A model generated the notes under the pieces. That model made no database searches. It was not told the DNA's origin and saw nothing but the letters and a program-made list of their open reading frames with translations. 64,000 bases of DNA from Hypericum androsaemum (taxonomy: Eukaryota; Streptophyta; Magnoliopsida; Malpighiales; Hypericaceae). Made by a program: the position numbers and the translations under genes. The stretch is from the NCBI GenBank assembly GCA_963995505.1, contig OZ023196.1, positions 13,513,106 to 13,577,105 on the forward strand, read 5' to 3'. Every line of letters begins with the position of its first letter. The first letter of the stretch is position 1. Positions 36,191 to 47,658 of the stretch are shown piece by piece.

Positions 36191-38930
36191 GTTTAGGTCA
36201 CCCATTACTAAAATTTTAAAATAAAAAAGTTTCGAGTTCGAGAGTTAAGAAAGTTATTGATAAATGACCAGAAGAATTACTCATGGGTTTCTTTACTAAG
36301 TCTGAAATAATTTCTGAAAGTTTATGAAACATTTTTTTTGGATTAGTATAAAGAACTAGTTAATCATAGTGGAGAGCGGTTATAAAAAATATGAAAAAGT
36401 TATTTTATAGTCATGTATGATTCAAGATTAATGTTGATAATGACAAGACTCTATGTTGAGAATCTCACATCGCTTAGAGCAAGAGTGGGGGCAAGTTATA
36501 AGTGTGAAAAATTCACCAACCCATTGCCTTAAGGTTTTAGATTGGATATGGAGATTCTAATATGCTATCAAAGTGGGTTGATCTCATGCCCATCGTCTAA
36601 GAAATAAAAGATGTTTGATGTGATGAAACTTTTCTTTTGAAAAATAAAAACATCATAAAAATCTAACAATAACTTAATTTTTTTAGATAAGTGTAATCTT
36701 ATTGCACATGTACATATAGACAACATGCACATCAAAGGCGGCATACATAAAGGTCACACATAAGGTCACAAGCACTTATGCATGTTTAATCACTTCTTTT
36801 GGAAATTGTTTAGCTACCCAATTTGACAATAAGATAAATCATAAAGGTTTTATTTGAGAAAAAAATTCGATCACTAGAACTCAATTGATCAAAACATGTA
36901 CGATTTTGAAGATGCATAAAAGATCAATGAAGTCAAAAAGGGTTCAAATGTAGTTTGGTAAAGACAAAAACTTAATACAATAGATCAGAAAAGTAGAATT
37001 AATGGAGATCTAAAACCGAATTATTGTAAAGTTTTCTAGATAGATTTTTAACGAGGCCGGCGGTTGCAATCTTATAGTATGTATGAGAGATTTCTACATA
37101 TTGCGGGATAGATCTAGGAAAGTAGTATCCTCACACTGTTGTGTTGTGGGCCCTAGTATGGGTAGTAGGGTCAGGTAGAGGGTGGTGGGACTAGGTGGGT
37201 AGTGGTTTCCTCGTACTATTGTGCGTTGGAGCTATAGGGTTGACTATGAGATGTTTTGTATGCGTACTATCTAAATGTAATTGGTGACTATATGATTAAT
37301 GAAATATATTTTTATCCCACAAATTCTTTGTAGGGTCAGGTAGAGGGTGGTGGGACTAGGTGGGTAGTGGTTTTCTCGTGCTATTGTGCATTGGAGCTAT
37401 AGGATTGACTATGAGATATTTTGTATGCGTACTATCTGAATGTAATTGGTGACTATTTGATTAATGAAATATATTTTTATCCCGCAAAAAAACCGAATTA
37501 TTGTAGCACATAAATCAAGCCAAAGCATGAACTTTGATTTCATATAGATTTTGGTACTAAGTATTTAGAAAATTTGATAACAAAGAGACTGATATTTTAG
37601 ATCACTAAAATTCGATTGATCAAAACACGTACTATTTTGAAGGTGCATATTTTCGTCAATACGGTCAAAAAGGGTTCAGATCTAATCTCATAAGGAAAAA
37701 AAACTCGATACATGAGATAAAAAACTTAAACAAATAGAGATCTAAAAGCGATCTGTTCTAACACAAAAATCAAGTCAAGATCCATATCTGAACTTACCAC
37801 ATGGATTTTGAGACTAAGTATCCTGAAAATTTAATATTGTGCGACTAATACTTCAAAGATAAAGAACAATAAAATAAAATAATTAGAATCATCAAATAGA
37901 GTAGAGAACTATTGGAACCTATGAATGCAGACGACGATGGTTGTAGTGAATGATCGATGGATGTAGCTAGCACACTCGAGATGATGATGGTAGTAGAGGA
38001 CGAGCGGCGGCGGCGGGGTCTAGGGAAAAGGGAATGTCGCTCTTCTTATAAAGTTAATATCTCAATTAGGGAAAATGACGATTTGATAATAAGTTTTTAG
38101 GTTTTAAAATCTAATGACCCATATATATATATGGGAAAATTACAAAAAATTCATTTAGCTTACAAAAATATACTGATTACAATAGGATATTACGAATTAA
38201 CCCCCATAACTTGCAAGTTATCATATTGATATCCATGAATGACGAAATTATCATTGAGGCTCCTACCACTGTTAAGTCAAAATGAAGAGGGGAACGAGAG
38301 AGAAAGATAGAGACTGAGCGGGAAATCTTGTGGCACGGCAGGCCTCTGCCTATTATAGTTTCTTATTTTATAATAGAATTGATAAATATATTTTTCTTTG
38401 GGAGTGTATTCTCGTCATTTCTTATATAAACTTAATTTGTTTAGGACCTCTTAGAAAATACTTTTCATACTACTACTTTGCAGGATATGTTTGCATACCA
38501 CGAGGTCAGTTAGACTATTGTTTTTTGTAAATTAAAGGAGTATTTTTTGACACACATATAAGGTTTTAGGTTTCATCCATGTCACCTAATTTTGGAAGTA
38601 TATACCCCAATTAAAAAGGTGGACAAATTATGAGGTGCTTTTGGAAAATTATCTCTTGATGGTTTAATTCAATTTAGACCTCAACTCTATCCTCGTGCTC
38701 AAATTAATTATCGCCAAATTATGACTCAAATTTCTACATTTAATAACTTGCTATATTGACGAATATTTTAGCCTTCCACGTTTATAAGGATTCCAAAATA
38801 GGTATAATTATGACTACTTCAACCACAAAGTTCACAAAGGTACAATATTGTTTTAGTTGAAATTCAATTTAGTCTTATAGTTTATAATGCATTAATCAAA
38901 CCTAAGTTTTAATCTGCAACCATTACCATT
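36190..38930. repeat. Dispersed module, copy A2
   Basis: It is co-linear with 52380-54790 over about 2.5 kb. Shared landmarks: TTACTCATGGG, CACATCAAAGGCGGCATACATA, GATCAAAACATGTACG, GAATGATCGATGGATGTAGCTAGC with GAGCGGCGGCGG (about 37950-38020), GAGAGAGAAAGATAGAGA, and TTTAGGTTTCATC. This copy differs by an insertion at 36455-36600 that matches a repeat at 18080-18230, and by the duplicated LINE-like tail at 37153-37488. The GC-rich patch near 37950-38020 looks like the 5' leader of a plant gene on the minus strand and may be a captured promoter; no coding frame survives. Confidence 0.75.
37153..37488 (+). repeat. Direct duplication of a LINE-like 3' tail
   Basis: Two copies (about 37158-37330 and 37331-37488) of GGGTCAGGTAGAGGGTGGTG...GATTAATGAAATATATTTTTATCCC followed by an A-rich run. 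The ending TTAATGAAATnTATTTTTATCC(A)n is typical of plant LINE 3' ends. They lack the rest of the element and are absent from the sister module at 52-55 kb, so they inserted after duplication. Confidence 0.6.
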
Positions 38931-39633
38931 ACACTCTCTAACCACAAAGTGCTCAGCATACCATGAGATCCTATTTTATAAGTGATTTTTCCAATAGTGT
39001 ATTTTATATTTGTGAAATTTGAATCCAGAATCACCTCAATAAAATTCAAGACTCTTATCACGATTATCAACTCTTTGATTACAATGCGATAGTTTGACAA
39101 CTTCGGAGAGGCTTTTCTTGTTTGGAGTTTTCTCAAAGAGTTTGGTAGCTCGAGGAATTAAGAGCAATCTTAATCCATATTTGTGAGAGCCTAGTGTCTT
39201 ATGGAAATATTTCTATTGAGTTTCACCATAATTAATTTCTCTAATTCAAAGTCAATATTTATAATTAAGTTATATCAATTTCTGAAAAAGTTAATCTAGA
39301 ACTCGACCATTATAATATGAAAAAGAAATTCAAAAATCCTTAAGTTTTGATATAATGTATTGAAAAGTTCAAACTTTAGTAAATTAATTCATAAATTTTG
39401 AAAAATTAAACTCGTTAATCTCTACTCCAAATTGTGCCTCATTCGTAATTAGGTTGCAAGAGATTACCCTAAAACACCCCACCTCCATCAAAACAACCTA
39501 ACCCAATCTAAGTTACCCAACCCACGTCTCATCCTTCCTGCATAAAACTTGTTTCATCACCCGAAAAGTAAGACTAGGAAAGACTGAAGAGGATCCGTGG
39601 AGACGCCGTTAGTTTGGTAGATTTGTATGGTGT
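38931..39633. other. AT-rich spacer between module A2 and a Mutator-like element
   Basis: Contains fragments like TAATCTAGAACTCGACCATTATAA that recur near 54780 and 62370. No gene is supported. Confidence 0.55.
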
Positions 39634-39642
39634 TAAATATTA

Positions 39643-40858
39643 GGTCAAATTACCTCCTAGTCTCTGGTATTTGGTCATCTTCCTTCTCGGGTCCCTGCAT
39701 TTTAAAAATTGATTTTACCATCCCCGTGTTTGATTTTATCAGCTCTCGGGTCCCTGGATGATGTCATCGGCTCTTTTTTTTTATTTTTGGTCAAAGAAAT
39801 AACTATTATACCTCTGTGGTCATCTTCTCAGACGAACCCAACATTCCGGCCATCTTCTCTGGCGAACTCTGGTGACACCGGTTAACTTTTCGGCGAACTT
39901 CCTGACAAACTTTCAGGCAACCACCAGAGTTCGTTAACGATATCGCCGCTCCCGCTCCGGCGAACTCCGACGACCCGATCGTCTCTGTTCCCAAAACATT
40001 TCTGAGTCAGTGCTCCTCCGCTCCCGCTCGTCTCTCTTGGCCAGGCCTCCCTGAGCCGACATCCATGCTCCCGACGATGACGGTACCAAAAGCAATTAAG
40101 GGGTCAACGACGGCAAGCAGGGATAACGCCAGCGACGACGGTACCAAAATAGAACATCAACGACGGCGGGGACCGAGAAAGGCGACCAGAGAGCCTGTCA
40201 TGCCGGGGATGAGAGTGTCCTTTGAACATCCAACACAGGAAATTAAGGGGTCGAACGAGGAAGCTCCTCGTCCTCTTCGGGAGTCGAACGCGAAAGCTCT
40301 TCTCTTCTCCTAAATCCTCCATTCGTCGGACTCGAGAGCTAGGGTTTTAGTTTGTCCAATTGCAGTGATGGAATTAGACGGTGGGAATCCAAAGTATGCC
40401 CCGTCCTCCCTTGTCCACCTCGTTCTCCCTCGGAGCGGAGGATGGAGCGGACGGCGGCGAAGACCAGGGAACGAAGGAGATGGAGCTTTAATTTTGATTT
40501 TAATTTGGGCATAATTCAAGATTTTAAGGAGAGAGATGGTCGGGAGGAAGAAAGGCGGTGTCGGGGAAGGGGCGGGACCCTTTGGAGAAGAGGCAGAGGG
40601 CGGAGTTCACCGGATTTGAATTTTTTATGGTTTTTTTTGCCGGAAAAGTTCGCCGGAAGGTTGGGTTCGCCTGAGAAGGAGACCAGAGGGGTATAATAGT
40701 TATTTGCTTGACCAAAAATGAAAAAAAAGTTGTTAAGGTGCGCCAGGGACCCGAGAGTTGATAAAATCAAATACGGGGGATGGCAAAATCTGTTTTTAAA
40801 ATGTAGGGACCCGAGGGGGAAGATGACCAAATACTAGGGACTAAGGAGTAATTTGCCC
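39643..40858. mobile_element. Mutator-like element with long TIRs (1216 bp), probable Pack-MULE
   Basis: Long inverted terminal repeats of about 150 bp: left GGTCAAATTACCTCCTAGTC..., right (reverse complement) GGGCAAATTACTCCTTAGTC..., with shared words TATTTGGTCATCTTCC and CTCGGGTCCCTG. A perfect 9-bp target duplication TAAATATTA lies at 39634-39642 and 40859-40867; 9 bp is diagnostic of Mutator-like elements. The interior (39820-40680) is much more GC-rich than the surroundings and contains a gene-start-like stretch CTAGGGTTTTAG...ATGGAATTAGAC at about 40340-40380. That suggests captured host sequence. No transposase and no recognisable protein domain in either strand. Confidence 0.9.
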
Positions 40859-40867
40859 TAAATATTA

Positions 40868-41849
40868 TAGTACATCTTTCTTTCTGGTCACAGAATAATT
40901 GCAAACTGGAACGGGCGAACAATAATAGGCCGAGTGGAAAAGAACCCAGCCACAAACTTAAAATAAAAAAGCAATCCAACCACAATTGGTGAAAGAATGC
41001 ACATGTTTATACCGAGTTAAGTGAAAATTTCCTTGGCAGAAAATTAGTACCAACCAAAGAACAGATTCATTCACTCACCGATCGTTTTACATCGAAAAAA
41101 AAGCCACATGGAGAACATCCAATTGTCACTAGCAAAAGTTCAAGAGGGTTCACCCTACTCGAACTTAGAATAGACGGTCCAATGAGTATCAGAATATCAA
41201 GTGGTATAAAAAAAATTGTCACCAGGAAAAGCCAAGAGCACACCTCAGGTGAGAAACGACACCGAATGTATCCCAACATGGACAAGATTGATACTTTCGC
41301 ACATGCTCAACTTAAGATGTTCGATGTTCAAAAAGATGTCTGATGTTTCACTACCATTATTTCCAGGAATATTTCACTTACAACTGACTTTATTTCTTAT
41401 GCCGGTAGAGAGTTTTTGTTTTATACATGAAGAGTAATAGATGATGGGGTGGATGAAGTTGTCACGGTGAATGAGGAATATTTTGATAATTTTATGCGAT
41501 AACTTTATTGCATGTTATACATAAATTATTCTTAGGGACTGACATTTTTTCTCTCTCAAAACTCGAGGTCTATTTTACTAATGAATGGACCTCTACATAA
41601 TGTGAAATCATAGAGACTTCTTAGTATTTTTTCTTATAAGATTAATCTAGAATACAGTGACCATACATATTTTTAGGGCAAATTATCCTCAGTTTTCTAG
41701 TCTATAGCGTAATTATTGGTAGGATCTTTACCATTTGAAAAATTATTTTGCCGTCCCTACTATTTGTTTAAATGTTGGCCTCGGGTCCCTGACTACGTCA
41801 ATTAAATTCCCAGATATCCTTTTGCACTATCAAGAACAAGGACTAGACT
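40868..41849. other. Spacer with an orphan Mutator-like terminal repeat
   Basis: At 41677-41830 GGGCAAATTATCCTCAG...CCTCGGGTCCCTGAC resembles the terminal repeats of the element at 39643-40858, but no partner end is found. This looks like a solo or truncated terminus. The rest is spacer with short random frames. Confidence 0.5.
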
Positions 41850-42380
41850 ACTCCAAAAACCTGGTTGGTGTTGCACTCTATGTATTGTGTGCCCTTGTGG
41901 CAAATGAATGACTCAGTATTCTGATGGCAAATGACTGCAGCTCAGGGCAGTGGTTCACATACATTGACCACCACTCAGTAGCTGAGTCCATGCTACTTGA
42001 AAAAGATGTTTCTAGAAAGAAATCTAGGGGTAAGTCTCTGGCACTCACCTGAAGTGGAATTCACCCGCAATTCAGCTTCGGTCAAGCACAACAAACTTGG
42101 TACGAGCCGTCTGCTAGATGGATGGGTTGGTAAGATCGATAAATATTTTGTGAATTTTATAGCGAAATGTCTAAAGGGAGCGATCTATCTTTCTGCAATA
42201 CTTGAGTTGATTTAGATTCAATTTTGAATGCTTTATTTTCAAAATTGAACTATATCAAATTACTTGATTTTGGACATTCCGCTATAAAATTCACGAAATG
42301 TCTATCGGTCTTGCCAACCCACCCATCCAGCAGAAGGCTGCAACCAATGCTAGCACATAAGTCTCTAATTTTCCTGCTAT
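41850..42380. pseudogene. Rearranged hAT fragments, with an internal inverted repeat
   Basis: 41850-41985 (minus) matches the dimerisation exon and 3' flank of the hAT gene. 41988-42215 (plus) encodes LEKDVSRKKSRGKSL and then, abruptly, LLDGWVGKIDKYFVNFIAK, the start of DUF659. 42262-42380 (minus) repeats the same DUF659 start in opposite orientation (reads ...GCAGCCTTCTGCTGGATGGGTGGGTTGG...). The plus and minus pieces form a hairpin with about 90-bp arms and a loop of about 70 bp. Notably, both keep the Trp codon (LLDGW) that is a stop in the copy at 28891-30763. Confidence 0.75.
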
Positions 42381-42879
42381 GCCTTGAAAATATATTGATA
42401 GTTTTGATTAAGTGCATCTCAGAATTAGGTTAAGATCAATAGAAAGAGGCTACGCATAGTAGTACTCAGACATTGAACTAAGTTATCTAAAAGTACTGTA
42501 AAATGCTAGTCATGCATAAAGGGATAATGAGTTCCATTGAGTGAATGGTCATTAGCTATGATGATTTAACTTATGAGTTAGGTTAAAGACTTTTTTCTTA
42601 AGACTAAGATTATTGTTACACGGAACTATAAACATATCTTTCGTGGGATCTCTGATTCCCTAGTTAGGAGGATTTTGGAAGTTAATGAAAATAATTTTAT
42701 GAGTTGGGCTGTTAAGATTTTTCTTAAGTCTAGTTCAAGTCATTACTTACACATTCTAGTTAAGTTGGAGTTTGACCAAGTGATTTAGATATTTATCCCG
42801 AAGGAAGTTCAAATTTGAACTTCACCGAGATCAAGAAAGAAAGATGATTAAGCCTTTTATCCACCAAATAAGCGCCTCG
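42381..42879. other. Spacer without recognised gene
   Basis: AT-rich, no supported coding frame; probably part of the retroelement insertion that follows. Confidence 0.4.
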
Positions 42880-44034
42880 TCAAAGATTAGTTGTTCGGTT
42901 GATTAAGCTATCTTCTATGTGTCAAAGTATAATTAACTTTGGGAAGAGTTTTATAATCATCTCGGCAGTCCATGTAAGATGGAAACCTGCCCAAGACAAT
43001 TCTTTCTTTTGTCCAAGGAACAATTGATTAAATTCTGATTATGTTAATCTAACATAATTCGATACAAAAGAAGTTTTGGAAGCTTTATTTGCCTTTATTG
43101 TAACATCTATTTTATGGATCAAATCAACCCCAAATCAAAGTCAACTCAAGTCAACCTACGAAGAAAAGTGTTGGCTACTTTGGTAGCTAATGAAGGCTTC
43201 TCCTCCAACGACTATAACGGCTATATTCGACAAAGATGAAAAGAGTTTGAAGTTTTGCTTCGAGAGCAAGTTCAAACCAAGACCTAGGGGCCAAAAATAA
43301 AGCAACCACGAGTGATCAAGATTCAAAGATACAAATCAAGCAAGCGTCGAATTCATACATCCAAAGAGAGAAAAGTTGTGATCACGAATGTCAAAACAAA
43401 TAGCGATTTAGATAAATCATTGTCATTGTTACGATTTGTCCCATAATTCTAACTAGAATTGAACTATATTCCTACTGTATAACATATTGGGTTTGGCTCC
43501 TATAAATAGGAGGGTAGGGGTTATGAGTTTTTTGGTCTTGGCATAATTGGCCATGGTAGTATAGGTAGATATTTAGGCTCGAGACGTAGCGCTCACCTAT
43601 GACTTATGTACCACGTATCTCCACATAATATAGTGATGATCGTCTCGGCCCCGTGGATGTAGGTCTTTCGACCGAACCACGTAATATCGTGTGTCCTCGA
43701 TTCTTCCTATCTCGTTACTATTTGTTATGGGTGTTCTACACATCCGTGTTTACGCTTCCGCTGCCTTAACAGTCTTGTATACTTGCTTCACTTATGTGCG
43801 AAATACTGAGAAGTACAGTTGTAAAAGCAACGACTGAAAAATTTTCTAGATAGCCTGCAAATCTAGAGGTTGGTAGCTAGCCGAAGTCCGTTAAAGCTAG
43901 TGTTGTAAGGTTGCAAGTGAGCCGTGAAAACTTGTGGTGTACTCTTGTATTTTTATTGGTGTAATAAAAAGCGGGAGGACGTAGGCTCAGTGGACCTGAG
44001 CCGAACTACTATATATCTGGTATCAAAATTCTCT
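42880..44034 (+). mobile_element. Copia-type LTR remnant
   Basis: CCTATAAATAGGAGGG (about 43498) is a strong TATA region. It is followed by wording typical of Copia LTRs: GGCCCCGTGGATGTAGG, ACCGAACCACGTAA, GTGTTCTACACATCCGTG and GCGGGAGGACGTAGGCTCAGTGG. CTGGTATCAAAATTC at 44020-44034 resembles a decayed primer-binding site. It splits the duplicated hAT locus (42.38 and 44.1 kb). The ends are decayed so the left border is a guess. Confidence 0.5.
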
Positions 44035-44099
44035 ATATTTACCATGTTTACGTCAATAAACTAAGCACCGAAAAAGTTGATAATATCGTTAGAAACCTG

Positions 44100-44556
44100 A
44101 TTCACTCTCTCTTAGGTTGCTTATTGGACCTGCATACTCATTCGTTTCTATCTCTTTGTACTCAAAATTTGCTCCCGTAGCTCCTGTGAAATAGGAACCT
44201 TAGAGTTTAACTTACTAGTGCCAACAACAACACTTCTCATTTTTTGAAAGCTCGACGAACTTGCCACACTGAAATCAACACTCGCCTCGTAGAAAACCTT
44301 CCAATAGATTTCTCTAGTTCAAAATTAAATATCCCCCCATCACCCGCCAAATTATATGTCTGTAGTTTCAACATTTCCCGCAAAAACCATTACAACACTA
44401 TACCCACGGGAGGAACGTGCAACTTGGCTCGTACCAGGCTAGCCGCTCTTGACCGAATCCAAATTGTTGGTAAATTCCGTTAGTGAGGGCCGGTGAGAGA
44501 CTTACCCCTAGATTTCATTTGAGAAGCATCTTTTTCAAGTAACTCAGTCTTCTTAA
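44100..44556 (-). pseudogene. Second copy of the hAT BED-linker region
   Basis: It is co-linear with 30170-30570 on the same strand: AGAAATCTATTGGAAG, the Ser/Gly linker (GTACGAGCCAAGTTGCAC, GGTTTTTGCGGGAAATG), and CTTGAAAAAGATGC encoding LEKDA. The reading frame is broken several times. At its upper end it switches within a few bases into valyl-tRNA synthetase sequence. Confidence 0.78.
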
Positions 44557-44866
44557 AGTTTCTCGGCCACCTTGAGCTTCTTCAATTCCTTCTCTCTAGC
44601 TAAACCACCCGCAAGAAAAACGACATCAAATTACACTCCATTAGGTTCACTCTAAACAACACATTAAAAAAAATCTCCAAAATTGAAGTTCAAACCTTTT
44701 CCGCTCGAGCTCTTCGGGCGCCAACGCCACCGCCGCGGCCTCCAACTGCAAAAAAAAGAATGCAACCTTTCTCCATTAAGACTCTAGTAAAAAAGAGAAG
44801 TTTCAGAATAGCTTCATATTTGTAGTGAAGTTTTGTTGGGACGGCTCTCTTCTATTTCCTTTTTTC
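44557..44866 (-). pseudogene. Truncated duplicate of valyl-tRNA synthetase 5' exons 2-3
   Basis: Read on the minus strand: a piece of the promoter-side sequence (44829-44866, matching about 27266-27300), then the intron-1 acceptor TGCAG and exon 2 (encoding LEAAAVALAPEELER-like), the intron, and exon 3 (REKELKKLKVAEK-like). The start-codon exon is deleted. Exon 3 has lost one G at its acceptor (TTTAGCTAGAG versus TTTAGGCTAGAG). It ends in AAACTTTAAG, where hAT sequence starts. It is not functional. Confidence 0.85.
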
Positions 44867-45166
44867 ATTTCGAGTTTTATTAGAAAAGTAGTAATATTAA
44901 ATATTTATTAATTTTTTTGTTATTATTCAAAAATTAAATCCAATTAAATCTAAATTAGTAGTGCACGTGAATATCCGAGTATCATATCAGAAAAAATATA
45001 TAATCCCAAATAATATCTTATGCCATAGCTCTTTGTTTCATTGTTAGTTAATATATGTGTATGGTAGTGGCCAGATTTGGTTGGATTGAGTCTCACCAGC
45101 ATAGTCTGGACTACACAAAATAGTGCACACGTCATAATGGAAAATTTGTAATATTTAAAATTACAC
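44867..45166. other. AT-rich spacer
   Basis: No gene recognised. Confidence 0.5.
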
Positions 45167-45775
45167 AGGGACATTTTGAAATACGCGTGTTAACAAGATA
45201 TTCATTATTTTTCTTAATGCTCCTTCTAAAAAAAATTATTTTTCTTAATGATGTCTTTATCCAATAAAGAAACTTTTTCTAGAATAATAAAAATTTTCTT
45301 ATTTTTATTAATGAGTATTTTTATCCATTAAGGAAATGTATCTTTTTTAGCCTAAATAAGGAAATGTGTTTTGGAATTATAAGACTTCTCTGTAATAAAG
45401 AAAATCATTAATTATATTTATATTTCTAATTATGTAATTATGGTACTAGTGTCTCGATATACAGTTGCCAATCCACATGATATATTAGTATCATATGAAG
45501 TGAAGTAGTACACACATACATTGTGACACTGGTATACCATGTGAAAAAATACTTGTACAATAATTATATAATTAGAAATATAATTGTAATTAATAATTTT
45601 CTGTAAATTCAAATAATTACATGAGAATTTCCTTATTGGATAAAGAAAATTATTAATGAAAAATAAGAAAAATCTCTTGATATAGGAAACATTTCCTTAT
45701 TGCATAAACACACCATTAAGAAAAAAATCAATATTTTTAAGAAACATTAATGACACGCGTTTCCAAAAAGTCCTA
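45167..45775. mobile_element. Candidate long-TIR or foldback element
   Basis: The left end GGGACATTTTGAAATACGCGTGTTA is matched in reverse complement by AGGACTTTTTGGAAACGCGTGTCA at the right. Imperfect inverted similarity (TTTCCTTATTGGATAAAG, TTCTTAATG) continues inward, and an inner inverted pair ATTTCTAATTAT...ATAATTAGAAAT lies at about 45420 and 45560. No clear target duplication was found, so the class (Mutator-like or foldback) is uncertain. No coding content. Confidence 0.55.
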
Positions 45776-46299
45776 GTATATTGTGGGTGTGGGTGTGAAT
45801 ATCAATTGTTGAATTAAAAGAAAACATGTGTTCCCCAATCAATGTGTGATGACGCCCATCGTGTTAAAAAGGCAAACACCCAATCCTACCTTGTTTAACA
45901 GATAAGACAACATACGGCAGTAAATTTTTTTTAAACAAGTTTGAACGTGATTCTTCTCATTAACTTAAAACAGTCTCGTAAAAGTTGATTTTGATTTAAG
46001 TGTTTGGGAAAACCTATTTATTGTCTCACTCTCCCATGCAACAGATTATGCTCTGTGATGTACAACCAGAAGTTAATCCAAGTAAATTTTAATATTTGGG
46101 TCTTGCTAATAGTATATATGTTCTTCTATAGGTATATTTTATTAATGGTAATAATATTTAAAAATATATATAAACAGTGTAGAGTAACCTCGTGCGAGGT
46201 TGCACTACAGCCTCAATAATACCCAATTGAAAAAATAGATGTAGTTAGGAGAGCATTTACCTTTTTTTGTTGGAAAGGATAGCATTTACCTTATGATGC
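45776..46299. other. AT-rich spacer
   Basis: The frame at 46004-46219 is low-complexity and unsupported. Nothing else recognised. Confidence 0.5.
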
Positions 46300-47440
46300 C
46301 CGTATATGTATATGATTTTTGTTGATAAGAAAAGAAATTTATTTTCCCTCAAAATACATTTTAACAAAAAGTCCAAAGGAAAAAAACTTCAAATCTAAAA
46401 AGAAATCAAGCAAACCTGAACATTTGGAACCGAACTGAGTCAAACGAACGACCAGATTTTCCCTTGCCTCCGTAACAGATCAGGGATCTATTATTGAGTA
46501 TTGACCCCTACCATTGGTATAGGTAAGGTTGAGCAAATGAACCGAGAATCGCATAATCAACTTAAATCGGATCGAATTTTGGTTTAAAACCAAATTCAAA
46601 AAATGGCCTATTCAATTTATTTTCATGAAAGACTAGGTTCAGTTCATTCTGAAAAGAACCATAAAGAATCAAACCGAACTATTAATATTAATATGTACTT
46701 GCTAAGACAATCGACAACGATATCAATATGTGAGGCCTTAAACTTAACTGGTCAACCAACTCATGTATGTTCTGATGGATACGGTGTCAGTCCTTAAGCA
46801 TGAGGTAGGAGGATCGAATCCCATGACTGTCTAAGATCCGAAATTATGGAAACAATTTGAATTTCACCAAAAAAAAAACTTAACTGGTCAAGGTTTAAAT
46901 GGCAGAAGAAAACCAGTATCAAAAGAAGGACCTGCATGTTTCATATGCCAAAAACTAAGGCACCCTACACCTGCACAAAAGCAAACAACCAAGAAGAGGG
47001 ACTAGGCAACTGCAGAAACCTGGTTGGTGTTGCTCTATTCGCGTTATCGCCTGCCCGTCAATCTGTTTGTTCAACTTTGATTTTACTGCTTGTAGTGTTG
47101 TTGTGGTTACGCTAGATGCAGGCTATAGTGAATGGAAGCTAGCCTAACCAATAGAAACTTCTCGGCAAGGGTTCGATCTAGCTTGTATCTTGACGACACC
47201 CGGTCGCAAGTTAGACGTAGTATGCGGATGGCAAATGACTGCAGCTTGTGGAAGTGGTTCCCATAGATTGACCACCAGTCAGCTACATTGTAGAAAACAA
47301 AACAGATCACAGGGTTAGATTTTGCTCGTGAGCGTTGTTGATGTTTATAGAATCAAGCGAACGAACAAAACCGAGAGAGTAACCTTACCAGGATTGCTGC
47401 GGTTGACCTGTTTCATGTAGCTAAAATGTGTCTACAACAT
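46300..47440 (-). pseudogene. Dispersed copy of the hAT 3' end (copy 46.3-47.4 kb)
   Basis: It matches 28565-29340: the downstream flank (CCTTGCCTCC, CAGGGATCTAT), then CAGAAGAAAACCAGT...AAAGAAGGACCTGCAT, the end of the gene, and the dimerisation exon (ADWWSIYGNHFHKLQSFAIRI, SSRYKLDRTLAEK, SIHYSLHL). The intron and acceptor are included. It has been invaded by a SINE (46756-46878) and by about 240 bp of unknown sequence at 46495-46735. It stops at about 47400 with no upstream transposase region. Confidence 0.82.
46756..46878 (+). mobile_element. SINE with 13-bp perfect target duplication
   Basis: A 123-bp insertion containing a tRNA-like B box GGATCGAATCCC (about 46813) and ending in CACC plus an A-run. 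It is flanked by CTTAACTGGTCAA at 46743-46755 and 46879-46891. The undisrupted sequence in the sister copy (28801-28812, CTTAACTGGTTA) shows that the site was single before insertion. The A box is degenerate. Confidence 0.85.
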
Positions 47441-47658
47441 TAGTTGCATTGGTTACCTATGTACACGTCTTATCAATGCTTTGCTCATTCCATCCAATAG
47501 ACTAACCTTCATCGTCAGGATCTGAGGAACACTCGGACCTTGCCATTGGATCTGCTCTGCTCCGCCTTCGGCTTTTGAACTGATCTCCAACTGCCATTGC
47601 TTCGCTAGCTTCTGTGACTACCTGAAGAAGTTCCAAAGGGATTGCAGCCGGGTCCAAG
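47441..47658. other. Spacer next to the LTR insertion
   Basis: No gene. The last about 40 bases (GAAGAAGTTCCAAAGGGATTG...) are inverted relative to 48838-48880. Confidence 0.5.

Noticed and set aside
40065..40313. 82-codon frame inside the Mutator-like element
   Set aside because: GC-rich cargo with no recognisable domain; not matched on splice or codon grounds.
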